64,000 bases of DNA from Siphlonurus alternatus (GCA_949825025.1 OX463779.1:35660203-35724202), one strand, 5' to 3'; positions 1 to 13,900 are shown, counted from the stretch's first letter. Translations and numbers: made by a program. Notes: a model not told the origin generated them from the sequence alone.

Positions 1-230
1 GTATGTAGTATGTTGCGATGGTCACTTAGTGTTCGTGCACGTCACTAACACTTGCATGTACTACACATATCACTACGTTTCGAGAGTCAACTGCTCTCTT
101 CCTCAGGTGATCTGAGACTTTGTGTTAGTGCAAGTGTTAGTGACGTGCATGAACACTAAGTGACCATCGCAACATACTACATACAGAAGGATTACATCAA
201 ACACCGGCAAAGTTAAAAGTCCGAAAAATT
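1..230. mobile_element. MITE family D, copy 1 (left end cut by window)
   Basis: Inverted arms 1-58 and 127-184 share GTATGTAGTATGTTGCGATG and GTGCACGTCACTAACACTTG with few differences. The flank AAGGATTACATC and AAAGTCCGAAAA continues as in copy 2 at 4674-4942. Confidence 0.8.
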
Positions 231-1592
231 AAATAGAATATTTTATTATATTTGCAATACATTTATCCCCTCAATTTTTATTTCGAAAATTATATCTTTA
301 ACTTAATATTGCAGCATGCATGGTATTTGCGTATAATAATTAATCATATTAAATTAATTACAATTAAGTAATAATAGTTAGATTTTAGAGTGCAAATTTA
401 AGATTTAACTAAGATTGTAACATTTCACAATAAGAAGTAACTATTAATTATAATTTGTTCAAAATTAGTAACCTATTTTTGTTTTTATTGTTAAATTAAT
501 TTAAATTAAATACATATATATTGGAAGTTGTTTATTGTGTAAAGTTATTAATTATTGACGTTCTCTTTCATAATGAAAACCTTTCGCCACAGTATTCAAC
601 ACAATTGATTAATTTGCATGCGAGAATTGAATTGAATACCGTGCATAAAATAGACGTAGTACACAATAGCCAATGATTGATTGACAATGACATCTCCATA
701 CAAAATCAATTTTCACGTTTATTTCTTTTTTGTATTGATTCTGTGTGCAAAAATTTATTTATCATCAATAAAGTACATAATATTAACAAAACATATTTTA
801 GCTTTTCATAATGATCTGTAGAAGTTATAAACATAAAATATCATTTTACGTTAAATGTGAATTGTTATAAAAGATATAGATTATTTTACTTGAAGTATAA
901 TTCATTCAATAAAAATTACTTGTGGGCGTAATTTTAATATCGAACTTCATAATTAATCTTAAAAAAATTGATGAAGCTGAGTCATAGTGAGCAAGAAGCA
1001 GAGAAAAAAAAATACAGTATAAATGTTTATAATTTTTCATTTTAAATCAGATCGTACTTAGTACCAAGATTTGTTGTAGTTAACACCTTGCTTGAAAGAT
1101 GAAGTTTTAATGATTAAAAGACATGTCCTGTAATCAATTTATATTATTTTTTTTTGCAGGCAGTTATAAAATTATAAAAGTTTTCAAAATATGCAGTATT
1201 ATAATTTCAAGTTATGTTTCGACTGTGATAAATAGTTTTATTTTTAATGTTACACAGAAGATAAATTTGCAGTTTTGAAGACGGAAAAATATACTGAATT
1301 AAATTATCGCTCATTATAATTATTGTTATTTTAGGTGTCCAGTGCATATGTTGGCATGCGGAAGCGAATTCTCTTCGATCGTGAAAATTTTTATCCCAAC
1401 GCGTTTTGTATCACACTAATAAGAATATATTTTTCAGATAAGTCCTCCGACCCGTGTAATAAGAATTTATTTGCTCCTAAATCGCATCAACTCGCATAAT
1501 CTACATGCTCGAATAGTTGCATACTTAAAGATTACTCAGGATTCAAAATAATTAGGGTTAAAACAAGGCATAAATAATTAAGATAATATCAA

Positions 1593-1635
1593 TAGGCCTG
1601 TTCGTACACCGAGCAGGGTTTACGAACAGGCCTAG
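1593..1635. repeat. Small foldback, family E, copy 1
   Basis: TAGGCCTGTTCGTA at 1593-1606 pairs with TACGAACAGGCCTA, with GAGCAGGGTT between. The same ends are found at 34188-34312, so this is probably an internally deleted copy. Confidence 0.7.
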
Positions 1636-2095
1636 TATGTTCATTGGGCAGTTTTTAAAAGGAAAGGAGACGAGTTGTATGATTATACAATTCATGATTC
1701 ATTATTTTGTATTTTCATCCATAAAATAATCATGGACACATTATTCCATTAATTAATTGCAGCAGTCGTTATGATGAGGTACTAAAAACTATTACCATTT
1801 GCTCTATTCAAGCTACATTATTCATTGATTAAGGTAATTTTATTTGTCACTGGTATTTATCCTCCAAATTGTTTGTGAAATTTGTAAATAAATGAATAAT
1901 TTTAATAAAATTATTTTCTGTGTTCAGTTTAATAAACATCATAGCTTCAGACTAGAATTATTTTGACAAATCTCGTTATTTCTCTTATAAATTGAGCAAA
2001 ATTATATAAAAAAAAATGTATGAGTGTTACGAATCTTATCCACTGACAGAACACTAATGCAACAATATTGTTTCATACAATTTACCTTCTCTTGT

Positions 2096-2205
<110 letters not shown>

Positions 2206-2366
2206 TACTATGGAGTACCATTTGCGCGCGCAACCTTTGGTTAAAAAGATTTTGTATGGCGCGCGTTTAGCCTGGTGGGGATTCGCCCGTCGTTTCAGTA
2301 TATACCCTCTCTGTTCCCCTCTCTTCTCACGGGCTGCGTCGTCGCTTCTTGTAAACTACATCGAGT

Positions 2367-2400
2367 TCAGTTTGGCGGCAGCGTGTTAGGAGAGCAGATG
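2367..2400 (+). promoter_or_regulatory. Candidate Inr + DPE core promoter
   Basis: TCAGTT at 2367-2372 fits the arthropod initiator TCAKTY, which would put +1 at A2369. AGATG at 2396-2400 fits the downstream promoter element RGWYV and falls exactly at +28 to +32, the spacing these promoters require. No TATA box sits at -30; a TATATA at 2300 is too far upstream for this start. The pair lies 82 bp ahead of the predicted ATG in a local rise of GC. A weaker initiator-like TCAGTA occurs at about 2296. The motif match is visible; promoter activity is inferred. Confidence 0.6.
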
Positions 2401-2415
2401 GTTATGAGAGTGTGA
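2398..2415 (+). promoter_or_regulatory. Short upstream ORF in the RGK leader
   Basis: ATG GTT ATG AGA GTG TGA encodes a five-residue peptide (MVMRV) that ends 35 nt before the main ATG. It would lie in the leader of any transcript starting at 2369. The context has C at -3, weaker than the main start. It could dampen translation; that is inference. A GTGAGT at 2412-2417 also resembles a splice donor, so the leader might instead be spliced. Confidence 0.45.
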
Positions 2416-2450
2416 GTACAACACTAACAACTTGACTACACGTGATTGAC

Positions 2451-2799
2451 ATGACCGATGAATCAATGTCCTGCTCTTCATCTCATACAACGGCCTCTAC
2501 TCCTCTAAGTCGTTGTCGACGATCAACTTCAGATTTAACCGACTTGATGGAAGAACCAAGCACCGCTCCACCTTCACCAGGTCCATATCATGGAGGTCGT
2601 TCACCTTCAGGGTCAAGACGTCAGAGCGTTAGTCGACCTAGGTCACCTTCAGTAGCTGGTACCTCTGGTTCTCGTACTGGACTTGCGTACCTCGCGTCTC
2701 GTCGTAGTAGCAGGGACTCCCAAGCATCAGAAGAACTTGGACCTCTAGCTTTTAATCGCTATCGTCAACGTAGGACTTCAAATTTTCTCGAACTGCCAG
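2451..2799 (+). CDS. Rgk: RGK-family GTPase, coding exon 1 (N-terminal extension)
   Basis: This is the first coding exon of a Rad/Gem/Rem/Kir-type GTPase; family members act at the plasma membrane, where vertebrate ones bind the beta subunit of voltage-gated calcium channels and 14-3-3 proteins. It encodes residues 1-116, a low-complexity Ser/Arg/Pro-rich extension with RRQS, SRPRSPS, RRSS and RRTS stretches that suit basophilic kinases and 14-3-3 binding (inferred). I chose ATG 2451 because it has a purine at -3 (GACATGA) and an in-frame TGA at 2433; the GTG at 2442 is not needed. The exon ends in CCAG|GTAAGT after one base of a split valine codon. The join to exon 2 keeps frame. The N-terminus carries no recognised domain, so its assignment rests on that join and on the family's usual layout. 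Confidence 0.85.
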
Positions 2800-2966
2800 G
2801 TAAGTTACGTGATATTTTTACAATATAACGTTCTATAGCGTTATGAGAATATAAAAGATTTTGGTTTTTCACGGTTTAAATTAACACCTTTTTGACGTGG
2901 GCTATAATGAAATTTATCTAATATTATTATATTCACAATTTATTCAAAACAAGGTACATACATATT

Positions 2967-3120
2967 GGGTGTGATTCACGAAGCAGTTAGCCAGGTTTCT
3001 AACCACGTCTAGCTTAAGCACGTTTAAGTATAACCTGTTTTACGTGTTAAACCACCTAGTTAAACGTGGTTAAGCTAAACGTGGTTAGAAACGTGGCTAA
3101 CTGTTTCGTGAATCGCGCAT
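2967..3120. mobile_element. MITE family A, copy 1
   Basis: A foldback element that begins GGGTGTGATTCACGAAGC. Its right end is the inverted match GCTTCGTGAATCGC with a decayed terminus. Inner arms carry repeats of AACCACGTTTA. It is flanked by ATT on both sides (3-bp duplication). Confidence 0.85.
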
Positions 3121-4340
3121 ATTATTATAGCTTTTGCATGTCCATGTTCAAAGTATAATTATTTATCATAAGAAAAAAAGTCTTATACATCAAACATTGC
3201 GTTTGCCTGTTTTTACATCTGGCAATCCTTATACCACAGTATAGTATACTGTAAACATTTTTCATTCATTATAATTTCCTAGCCACCAGATGCAAAACCA
3301 GATAATCGACAATCTGCATGAAAAAATTTTACTGCCTATTTGGTCCTCAAGTTATGTATTGCCTTTTTTTTATAGATTTTTTAGCCCTTCAACAAACCTT
3401 AAATCATGCTGAAACGCTATGACGTCATAGTCATGCAAAATTTACCATGCGCATGCAAGCATAGTTCGTTGCATGACTGTGACGTCACAAAGTCTTTGCC
3501 TTCGATTTTAAAAGTGTTAGAAAAATTAAAAAAAAATTGACGTATTTCAAAGTCCTCTATTCAAATTTGCAATAATTTTAATAATGCAGCGTGTATTTCC
3601 TTATAAGGGCTACTTTTCTCTACTCTAAACGTTGAAAATAACCTTTATGGCAAATATAAATTGATGTGTGCTTTTGCATACGGCGTTCTCATAATAGCAA
3701 ATAACTTTATACTTAACAACAATAAAATTTGTTACGTTATACTTGTTAAGCTACAGAAAGAGTTTACTGCCATTTTATATTCAATTGTTTTTAAACACTT
3801 AAAATCTCATTTATTTGTAAAGTACATTTTTTCCATCTAGAAGGGAAAAGAAGTATGATTTTATTATGATGTTATTAATTTTATTAATAATTTTCAATAA
3901 CTACCAAAATGTTAATGCCCATTCGTCAATTAATAAAATTTTCAACTTATTTTATATTAATGACATGGTGTCATTTAAAATGATTAATTAACAGCCCTTA
4001 ATATTGACAGCAGACATTTTTTAAAAGTGATAAAAAAAAGGAAAATGTAAAAATTTTCCGTCAAGAGGAGAATACACTTCTTCCTCTGAAAAACATTTTA
4101 TATTTACAGCACGTACTTTTGATCGATAGTATATGCAAGGAGATGTATCAAAAATAAAATAGACAGCGAAATATATATATTTTTTTTAAATCCAGCAAAG
4201 CCTGTTTCATATCAAAATGAAATGAGATTTTTTTTTTACTACAGGACAATAACTGTTTCTAAAGCTTAGTGTTTTTCATTCTATAATGTTATTCATAGGT
4301 TCTTTGTTGCAATTATTAATGAACAATAAGAACTCACATG

Positions 4341-4395
4341 CTTCATAATATCAAGGAATTGAGGGTTAACATCTCAATTCCTTGATAATATGAAG
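4341..4395. repeat. Short hairpin
   Basis: The 23-bp arms (4341-4363 and 4373-4395) match at 22 positions with a 9-nt loop. The inner part is ATCAAGGAATTGAG and inverse. Confidence 0.65.
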
Positions 4396-4673
4396 TACTC
4401 CGTGAATGATGTAGGAAGATAAGTGATGGTACAGTTTTGCTACATTCAATTTATCATGCATGATACCAATAAATAAATATAATACAGTGAAAAGGGTACA
4501 GATATCAGCAAAGCACAAATAATGCACTAATTTACAGTTCTGTTGTGGTTGCTATACCCTTAATTATAACTTTACACAAATATATTATATCTAAAGCAAC
4601 TAGCTTGTGTCCTAATAGCATCATTGATATTAGTAAATAACTTGTTCGTGCAAAGGGTATTCATACTGAATGT

Positions 4674-4942
4674 ATTTTATTTTACTTTTCGAACTTTTAC
4701 CTTAATCCTTCTGTATGTGTAGTATGTGCGATGATTACTTACTCGTAAGTGTTCGTGCACGTCACTAACACTTGCATGCACTACACATGTCACTATTGTC
4801 ACTACGTTTTGAGAGTCAACCGCTCTCTTCCTCAGGTGATCTGAGATCACTAACTGTAAGTGATCATCGCAACATACTACATACAGAAGGATTACATCGA
4901 ACACCGCGACAAAGGTAAAAGTCCGAAACGTGAAATAAAAAG
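4674..4942. mobile_element. MITE family D, copy 2
   Basis: The outer ends pair CGAACTTTTACCTT with AAGGTAAAAGTCCG. The inner part shares AGTGTTCGTGCACGTCACTA and GAGAGTCAACCGCTCTCTTC with the copy at the window start. A 75-residue open frame on the minus strand is an accident of the repeat. Confidence 0.82.
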
Positions 4943-4996
4943 CATTACTGATGTACTTTTACATACATATGTTAGGTAAAAGTACATCAACTTATT

Positions 4997-5136
4997 GAGC
5001 GCGATTCACGAAGCAGTTAGCCAGGTTTCTAACCACGTTTAGCTTAACCACGTTTAACTATACCTGTTTTACGTGATAAACCCCCTATAGTTAAACGTTG
5101 TTAGAAATCTGGCTAACTGCTTAATGAATCGCACCC
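4997..5136. mobile_element. MITE family A, copy 2
   Basis: Same family as 2967-3120: GCGATTCACGAAGCAGTT at the left, TGAATCGCACCC at the right, flanked by ATT on both sides. The inner right arm is partly deleted. Confidence 0.88.
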
Positions 5137-5488
5137 ATTGTGTCTACTATGCCTGATAATATTTATTAACATTATTATAATGTTGAGTTTTTTACTACAT
5201 CATGATTTTTAACAGCAGACTCAAACTGGTGATCAGTAAATTTTTCAGTATTGCATGGAAACTGATTCCATTTGGCAACGGATTTAATTACAAAACCATT
5301 TTTATATAACTTTATTCTAGCCTTTTAATTATTATTCCATCGTCTTCAAGATCTTGAACTCTGATTGGACGACCAGTATTTTTCTTACTACTTCAGTAAC
5401 TTTAAAATCTGCCTGACCACTTTCTAAAAAGCTCAAGATAAATTACATCAAAATATCGGTGTCAAGTTGCAATCACCTGCTATATAAA

Positions 5489-5614
<126 letters not shown>

Positions 5615-6663
5615 ATATTTATTCAGGAAACAGACTACAGGTTAGGTAATCCGATTATAAAGAATTGCAAAAACGAATAATAGGTAGATTATTTTATGGA
5701 TTATATATTTTTTGCAAAATTTTACCTAATATCTTTAGCTATTTTGAGTTTCTGTATGTTATGTGGAAAGAAGATATTTTTTTAAATATTTGAATATTTT
5801 ATAATCTACATGATTATATGAATCTAGCTGATTGAACATGATTTTAAATATTAGTAAAGCAAACATTGTCCTACGCTCCTACGTGCATTAATGCTTATTA
5901 AATTCTAGCTAATTTTTTATGAATACACCTTTGTCTCCGAATATTTTGCTTAATGTTAGATAAATTATTTAATGTTTTATTCTTGATATACAAGTACATC
6001 CTCCCGTGGGTATCTATTGTAATTTTCTCGAAATGCGTTACAAATTTGAAATTATTCTAAGCAGGCAAAAAAATGAACTATTATAGGTATGTTCATAACA
6101 TAATATATAAATTCAGAAAATAACTATATGATTTGTGTCATTATAATCAATATATTGATATATTATATATTTTAAATATTTTTTAATTAAACTTTGATGT
6201 GACATAATAAAATTAATCAAACTATGTAGAATAATAATATTACTCATGAGTACTATAATATGTAATTTAAATCCAGTTATATGTTATATATCTCTATTAA
6301 ATATAATTATAATCTGACATATATAACATTTAACTATTAAACAGGAAAGCTAAATTAATATACTTATCTTGTCATTTCAAATACCTCATTTAAATATCTT
6401 ATATATATAATAGATGACTTATCATCTATATATAATATGTATACTATATTCATATAGTATAGCTACTATATACGCGTATATATACGATGTCATATAGGAT
6501 TATATAGACTTCTATATTATGTGTTTGTCACGTCAAACAGTTTGCAATAGCTGTCAAGTTAAAATAGAAGGCTTTGGATTTATGCTATACGTTGTAAATC
6601 TTCTATACTGGTGTAGTAAACCTCAAGCAATGTAAACTTTGAGGTACAGAGTAGGCAGTTGCT

Positions 6664-6786
6664 ATGGAAGAGGAGGAGGAGATGGGGGCGGTTTCTCAAA
6701 CGGCGGCGGGTCGATCACACCTGTTGCCGCGTCACTACCCTCGTGCAACACGCACACCTAGTTACAAACCATACCCACAATGTTAA
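6664..6786 (+). other. GC-rich short ORF in intron 1
   Basis: ATG to TAA, 40 codons, opening with MEEEEEMGAVSQTAAG and closing with PSYKPYPQC. It stands out because base composition is far more GC-rich than the flanks on both sides. I recognise no family and see no good splice donor at its end. It could be an alternative first exon, a small independent gene or a repeat remnant. Confidence 0.25.
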
Positions 6787-8260
6787 AATATACAAAATGA
6801 TCACAAAGTTCTTGAAAAATATATCCACAAATAAAATAAATGTACACTTTCAAGTTTCAATAAATCAAATTAAAGTATATACTATATTCAACATTTTTAA
6901 AACTTAATTTAAAATTTTTGCCAAGTTATCTTTCTCACAAGTTGAAATAAGTTAAAAAGTTCATTTTTACCCATATTTTTCTTGATGTTTTACGATTGTC
7001 TAGCACCTGAAATTTAATGCATGAGAACTTTGCTTGTTGAATTCTTTTTTACTTTAAATTAACGTTTTCTATACCTAACACAAAACACATGTAACTCGAA
7101 CTCTCGCCAAAGGTTACGCAGCATCTCAAGCGTGGTGGACTGGAAAGCGTACCGTACATCTTACTATTATTTTTTTAAAGTTACAATACCTTTCAACAGT
7201 AAAGGTGAAAAAGTAAATATAATTTTCTCCAATGAATAATAAACTTAAATGGAATTATGATTAATAGTTAAAAAGTTGTCATGCATTATTGAAAACCGTC
7301 TATTTTATTGTCAAACAGCCATAATTACATGATGCTAGATATGGATAGATAGATCTAGATATATGCTAGATAAATAAAACAAATTATCTCTTCATAAAAT
7401 TTTGTATTGAAGTTTTTTATCAATGTCATTTGCAATACTTAATAAAAAAAATAAAACTTAAATTTAAATATTTTTGTATTAATGAACAAAAAGTACAAAG
7501 TATTCTCAAAAAAGTCTTTCAACTGTGGCAAAATGATAAACCATTACACAACAGTAGTTCACTTTGTATATTGGTTATCGATTCTATTATATCATTAATT
7601 AAAAATCAATCAGTATTTAATTAAATTAATTTACAGAATAATTCAAAATTACAAGTCAGGCTTGACACAAAATAAAACATTTATTGAATGAACCATTGAG
7701 CACAACTCTTTTGGCAGTAAATTTCCATGTTTTTCATTCCGTTCATTGAGAGCTTTGTATCACGAATTACGATTTTCTCTCTTTTTTAATTGGACTTCCT
7801 CGACCGTGAAGCTCGCGTTCTGCACAGGTAGCGACTGTTTGTCTACACTGCGAATCTCTCGACGCACCTGTGACGTCACTTCTGTATTTACCTGTGCTTA
7901 CAACAGTCGAGGGCTGTAGCCTTAATTAACAAAGGAGTGCAGATTTTGAAATCTGAGATGATATTACCCAGTTTAATAATCCTATAGCGTAGCAAAGCTC
8001 ACAAGAGTATCGATCTAAAATATTAACATGAATATTTCTGAGAAATTTTAGCACTTTACCATTTCCATCATTATGTTTTAATTCACATTTTTATTGTTGC
8101 AACGTAAGGTTTCACAAAGATTGAAACAATAAAAAAACAATTGAAACAATAAGAAAAGCTGTAAGATTTTTTTTCTTTTAAAAAGTAATTTTATTATTTA
8201 TTGCATTAAAAAATCTGTTGTATTTTACACTTTTTCTGTTATATTAGAATATATGTGTCT

Positions 8261-8371
8261 ACTAGTTTCAAAACCCGCTTTTGACCACTTTCCATAAAGC
8301 TCATTTTTATAAGTAAAATTTTTTTGAAAGAAGCCTTACTGGCAAGTGGAAAAAGCGGGTTTTGATTCTAG
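8261..8371. repeat. Inverted repeat next to (AT)n
   Basis: Arms of about 30 bp carry AAAACCCGCTTTTGACCACT and a close inverse. An (AT)n tract follows at 8377-8405. Probably a small MITE. Confidence 0.65.
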
Positions 8372-8373
8372 TG

Positions 8374-8409
<36 letters not shown>

Positions 8410-9489
8410 AATTTCATTTAAAATTAATTAATATTACTTTTTTTATAAATGCAACCTTATATTTTTCCAACACAAATAATTATTTTGATTAATAACCCAC
8501 ATCTTCAAGCTGTGCTGGGGTCAGATTACAGGACAATTATTATAAAAAAAAATATTAAATAGCCAAACTGATATTGAATAATGATACTAGAATATAATGA
8601 TTCCAGAAACTGATAACGGCAACTGATAATAGCCTGTATTATTTTATATAAAATATTATCAACGTATAAGAATATACAACACAAATATAAAAAAATATTG
8701 CATTAATGAACAGAGGCATCAATTTATATAATATATATACTGTATAATATGCTGCTCTGATTTTCTCTAAAAAATCTAAAAAAAATCAAAGTAGCACAAC
8801 TTTGCACCCCCTATCCATTTTTGCAATAAAAATAATTTTTCATTTAATTGTTCATTGGCAAAAAAATTTATGACAGACATTATTGCAGAATACTGCAAAT
8901 TTCGATCAAATTACATTTTAATATGCGATTTTAAAATGTTTTCTTATAATTAAATAAGTTTTCCAGTATCTTCTCAAATATTATAGATTGAACCAAATGT
9001 ACCTCATTTGTTCTGACATATAACCTGCGTCACATGAATGCTCTATTGACGTACGTGTTTTGCATTCCTCACGCACCGTAGCAAAGCGAATCACCAGACA
9101 GGCACATATTTATTCTTCCGTACGTCCGTTCGTACGTGACAGAGTGTTTCCAGGTAAATTGATTTTGTACTCAATACATGCTCACATATAAAAGCTTTTC
9201 TAATCCAATATTAGAGCTTTATTTTTTTTTTTTTTTCATTGTTATTGAAAATTGTTTAAGTGGCAGTAATTGGCATTGAAAGTGCTGCTAATTTAAAAAA
9301 ATAAAAAAGTAAAAAAAAAATGTATAGCGTAGCATGACTAATGCAAAAAGAAAATACAAAAGAATAAAATATTGAGCGCCAACTAGCGCCAACAATGACA
9401 TTACGTTCTGTGCTCTGGTGGGCGAAATCAGGTACTTCATCGTCCTATAAGATTAACAATGATAAAGGCTTTATTATCGGAAGACATTA

Positions 9490-9812
9490 TAATGGACAAT
9501 TTGCATGACATTTTTTATTGCAGAAATGGATAGAGGGTACCAAATTATGCTACTCAGAATTTTTCCAGATTTTTTTGAGAGCGGGAACTATTTTTAAATA
9601 ATTATTGGAAGTCAGTTTTGTGACGTCACGGGCGTTTAGCGCCTATCCTTTTCTTAAGGACAGACGCCTCGTAACGTCATAAAATCGACTTTCAATAATT
9701 TTTTAAAAATAGTTCTCGTTCTCTAAAAAATCTGAAAAAATTCAGAGTAGCATAATTTTTGGTACCCTCTATCCATTTCTGTAATAAAAAATGTCATGCA
9801 AGTTGTCCATTA
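9490..9812. mobile_element. MITE family B, variant with different ends
   Basis: A long foldback with inner arms as in family B: AGAAATGGATAGAGGGTA, then CAGATTTTTTTGAGAGC, then GTGACGTCACG. Its outermost 25 bp differ (TAATGGACAATTTGCATGAC and its inverse). It shares the core palindrome with 19602-19931 but not its termini, so it is a sister subfamily. Confidence 0.75.
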
Positions 9813-10551
9813 ATAGTTGTGTATGGACTTCCGGCTGCTTATAACAGTCAATTCTAAATTCTGATTGGTTAATTTTTTATTGTTGCATTTGTTGACAAGA
9901 AACAAAAAATAACTTTTTTGTCAATAGGAAGGCTGGAAATTTTTTTTGCAGCGCCCATACCTGGTTCAATAGAGGATTGACCTAGATTACAACCATTTTG
10001 TGAGTCAAGCATAATATTGTTTTTTTTCTGTTTTTTTTTTTTTACTTATAACTTGACGATTTTGAAAATGGTAATACATGCTATTAATAATAATTTAAAA
10101 ATTTTCCAATTTTATTTATCATGCGTAACTGTTTCAATAAAATTTAAAAAATGTTATCTTTTACAACATATTGTTATTCATAAAAGATTTTCAGTTTGCA
10201 AAATTGAAATATAATATATATTTAATTATTACTACCTGCACAAACTTGAATTTTTATTAATTATTAAGTAAATTTGGGTAATTTTTTAAATTCCAATTTG
10301 TTTTCTTTTCAACGATATGAAGATTGGCAAAATATGCAACTCCCGATGTATCTTACATAAAATGAAGGTTACCCACAAATTTAAAAAAATTAAAGTTCTA
10401 AAATTATAGCAACACATGATGCTCAAGAATTATTTTTTATGGTAATTTACCTCCCCTTTCCCCTTTCCCCAAATAATACATTATTTTGTTAAAAAATAAA
10501 TAGTTTAAAAATGTCTAGTCCTCTTTCTTTTAATACTATTTCATAGTATAC

Positions 10552-10660
10552 ACTACGTTTACATGACGGTGTTTAATGCGTATTCGTTGACGACGGATAA
10601 TGTTATTCTTATGAGGCGTCGTCAACAAATACGCATTAAACACCGTCATGTAAACGTAGT
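10552..10660. mobile_element. Near-perfect 109-bp palindromic MITE
   Basis: ACTACGTTTACATGACGG and its exact inverse at the right end continue inward through GTGTTTAATGCGTATT to a short loop near 10600. No second copy occurs in the window. Confidence 0.8.
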
Positions 10661-10849
10661 AAGGTGTTACATTATATTGTTTCATCAAAAGCTATTGTAA
10701 AAAATTGCGATTGTTAGCAGTGACAATAATGGTCAGATGTAATCCCTTGCTGCCTTGTAAAGCAGGCCGTGGCTCACCACTAATGAAGCTTATCCCTGCG
10801 CCAGCTGCCGACTGTAGAGCTTGAGCTGGTAATCTCGTCTATACTTGCC

Positions 10850-10956
10850 GTCACATTTAACTTGGTTTTCGTCGTATTTGTAACACCCTCAGTCATTGGT
10901 AGCTGGTTTGTAATGAAGAACCTCACTGGCCGACTTTAGCCGAAGTACACCCGAGC
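10850..10956 (-). repeat. Interspersed repeat F, copy 1
   Basis: About 107 bp that match 35465-35572 in the opposite direction at roughly 85-90% by eye, including TTACAAACCAGCTACCAATG (on the minus strand) and CGACGAAAACCAAGTT. No ends, tail or coding frame are evident. Confidence 0.7.
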
Positions 10957-13900
10957 ACCTCCGATGAAAACATAAATGAATATGACGTCACCCTGTGTAG
11001 ATGCTTACCACCAAACATGGTCCATGAAACACTACCAACAAACGAAAGCTGAAGAAAACGGATACAGATGATATTCATGTTAAATTTTTAAGTTTAAAAA
11101 AAATATATATGAACAAATTATAAACCTCTACTTCCGGATGTTATTATATTACATTTTTTGTTATCTAAATAAACAATAAGATGTGTCTACAGTATAGGTT
11201 TGTTTCTTAAATTCTACTTTGTCCTCCATCTCTTCATGCACTCAGACTTATTAAGGTATGAATTATTCAAGGTTTTAGCTGAGGAAGACCAAAATAATTT
11301 GAGAATAATAAAAATGTTTATTCAAATTCTCTAAGGAAAACGATGTACTTACATGCGTCATTTCTCAGAATACGCGATAATTATAAATATACATTCTGCT
11401 TTATTTTTTTATGGTACTCGCAATGATGAGCGCTGATTTGAACAGTCTGGGCATGAGCCTACCTGGAGCGTCGTCCTGGCGGAAGTGAAAAATTCTATAA
11501 TACGAGATTATAAAATACAGCAGAAGAAATCAAATTATCAATGTTATTATAATTAAAGGTACTATCATTAAATATCATATAAATATAAAATATATAAATA
11601 TAATATTTAAAATGAAATACGTAATGTTACATGTAATTTTTTTTTAATTCTTTTTTGCATTTTGTTGAATATTCCATAATCATATATTTATTTCAGCATT
11701 TATTTATTTATATAGTTGATGCTGTTGTAGTTTTTTTTTTCGTTAATTTTTTATGTATTTTTTGTCTTCATGTTTTAAGCCTTTTTAAATTATGATTTTA
11801 AACTGAAATATTTTCATTTAATCTCTCTTTTATAAATATAAAAAATAAGTATCTCAATTTAATATCAAATTAAGTTTTTTAATTACTTTTTGTAGTAAAA
11901 TAAAAGTATAAAAGTTTATTTTTCAAAATTTTAATACCATTTTGTATTGTATTTGTCTTTTATATAAAATATATATCTATATATATTTTTTTCCACAGTA
12001 ATAAATCAGATTGGGCAGCTAAAGTAGCCGGTAAATGACCCCACCGAACCTCATGGGGGCCTTTGAGTGGTAGTTCTAGCAAAAGGTTATTGCAATCGTG
12101 CAAAATGGGTCTCACTCCAGCTGTGTGTGTTGCAGTGATATTGAGAACAATGATATAGAGTGGCATTCGAGGTGTGCGCTACAGGAGACTGGAAATATGG
12201 AACAGCAGCAGCTCGTATCATTCATCCACATATGGTGCTACATTGGTGGATAAAGTTCATAGGTCGATATTGCACTTCTCAAATATCGTTGAGGTGGAAC
12301 AGAACTGACGCATGTTGGAATACAATTTCTGTACCTTTCTGTCATTCACAATATAGACGATTGATTGTCAAAAAACTTCTATTCTTCTAATGTGATATAC
12401 CTCTGTGATATAATCAGTTTATTTTCATCTTCAGAAGTATGTTACACCTGGGCTGGTTTTGATCGATGAACCTGTAAAACTTATAATAATACTTCTAGCA
12501 AGTATTATTATATAAACAAAGAGAAAAAAATACCATAATATATATGTTGTGTTGCAACTAATATACGTTATATTAGATAGAGTGCAACATTATTTATGTA
12601 ACCATTTCAAATTATATAACGTAGTCGTTCAATGTCAGCTTTCCAATAGAGATGTCAATCAAATATTATAAATCAGTTTAAATAACTGTAATTTTAATGA
12701 AATTAGAAGCATTCTAAGGATTACTGAGAAGCCATATATGCAATATAGTAGTCAGTTTTGACTTTATAGCGGTCTTATTGATGATTCTGTTACTACTGTA
12801 CATATCAAGAAGATTAATCTTTGATTAAAAATAATTTCAATAGTAAAAAAAAGAAGAAAAAATGTAATAAAATATTATTTGATATTTTTATTTATTATAA
12901 TTTATTTTGAAGATAACGCTTTTCATTTTTTTCTGTACTCTACTCCAGCACCTTTTATTGCAAGTAAGGGTGATATGTAACAGTTTGTCCTTTAGAACAT
13001 CGCGTACTTAACAATGGGTTCTGATGGCGAGGTCATCGTACGAATGAAGTTTTTAAGCTGCTAATTAATGCAATTTATGCGGTCTTTTCTCTATAAGATA
13101 AATTATATTTAAACCTGTACAAAAAGGGGTATTTTAAAGAAATTTTATGTAGTGATAAATTTAGATTATTGTATTTTCAGTCCATACGCAAAATCCCAAG
13201 TAATATTGAGCAGATATATTCAGACTTCATTATTGCAACTTGTTAATTCTGTTCACGCTCGCTCCTAGAAAGCTCTCAACATTTTGTGACAATGTAAGTA
13301 CACAAATAAATTCAATTACTGCATTCAATATTCAACACACGTTTTAAATATATACATGTTTAATTTAATTTTGTATGCATTAGCGTTATTCAAATTAATA
13401 TTCATATTTACACAATATGCAAAGAATTAAATTCAAAGCTTAAGCTTAAAATCATGTTTGTTTATTTTAACAATTATTGTAATAGAAAATAATTTATTCT
13501 AATTGTTAACAAAAATTTCATCTTAAAATTTACACTCGGAAATATTATGTAAAGATGTATGTATGATCAGATTCTAACCTACAAATTAATTTTATCATCA
13601 TACCAATAAAAAAGCAATATTTATTTTTGCTATTATTTTTTAATTATTAATAATATAACGGTATAATATATTTATACTGTATAATTATTTTAGACTTTGT
13701 GAGAGCTAGCCTAATAGTGTTTGACTGTAGACTCTTTGTTATTTTTCACGTGTTTATTTATCCTTCCATATCAACATTTTGTTAGTTTAATCAAACACAG
13801 AAAACTGTTAAAAAATATCCTCCCTCTTTGTGTAATGATCTGATATATTAACGCCTACGGGTAACACTGCCTGTAAAGCAACGATTTTCAATATTATCTC

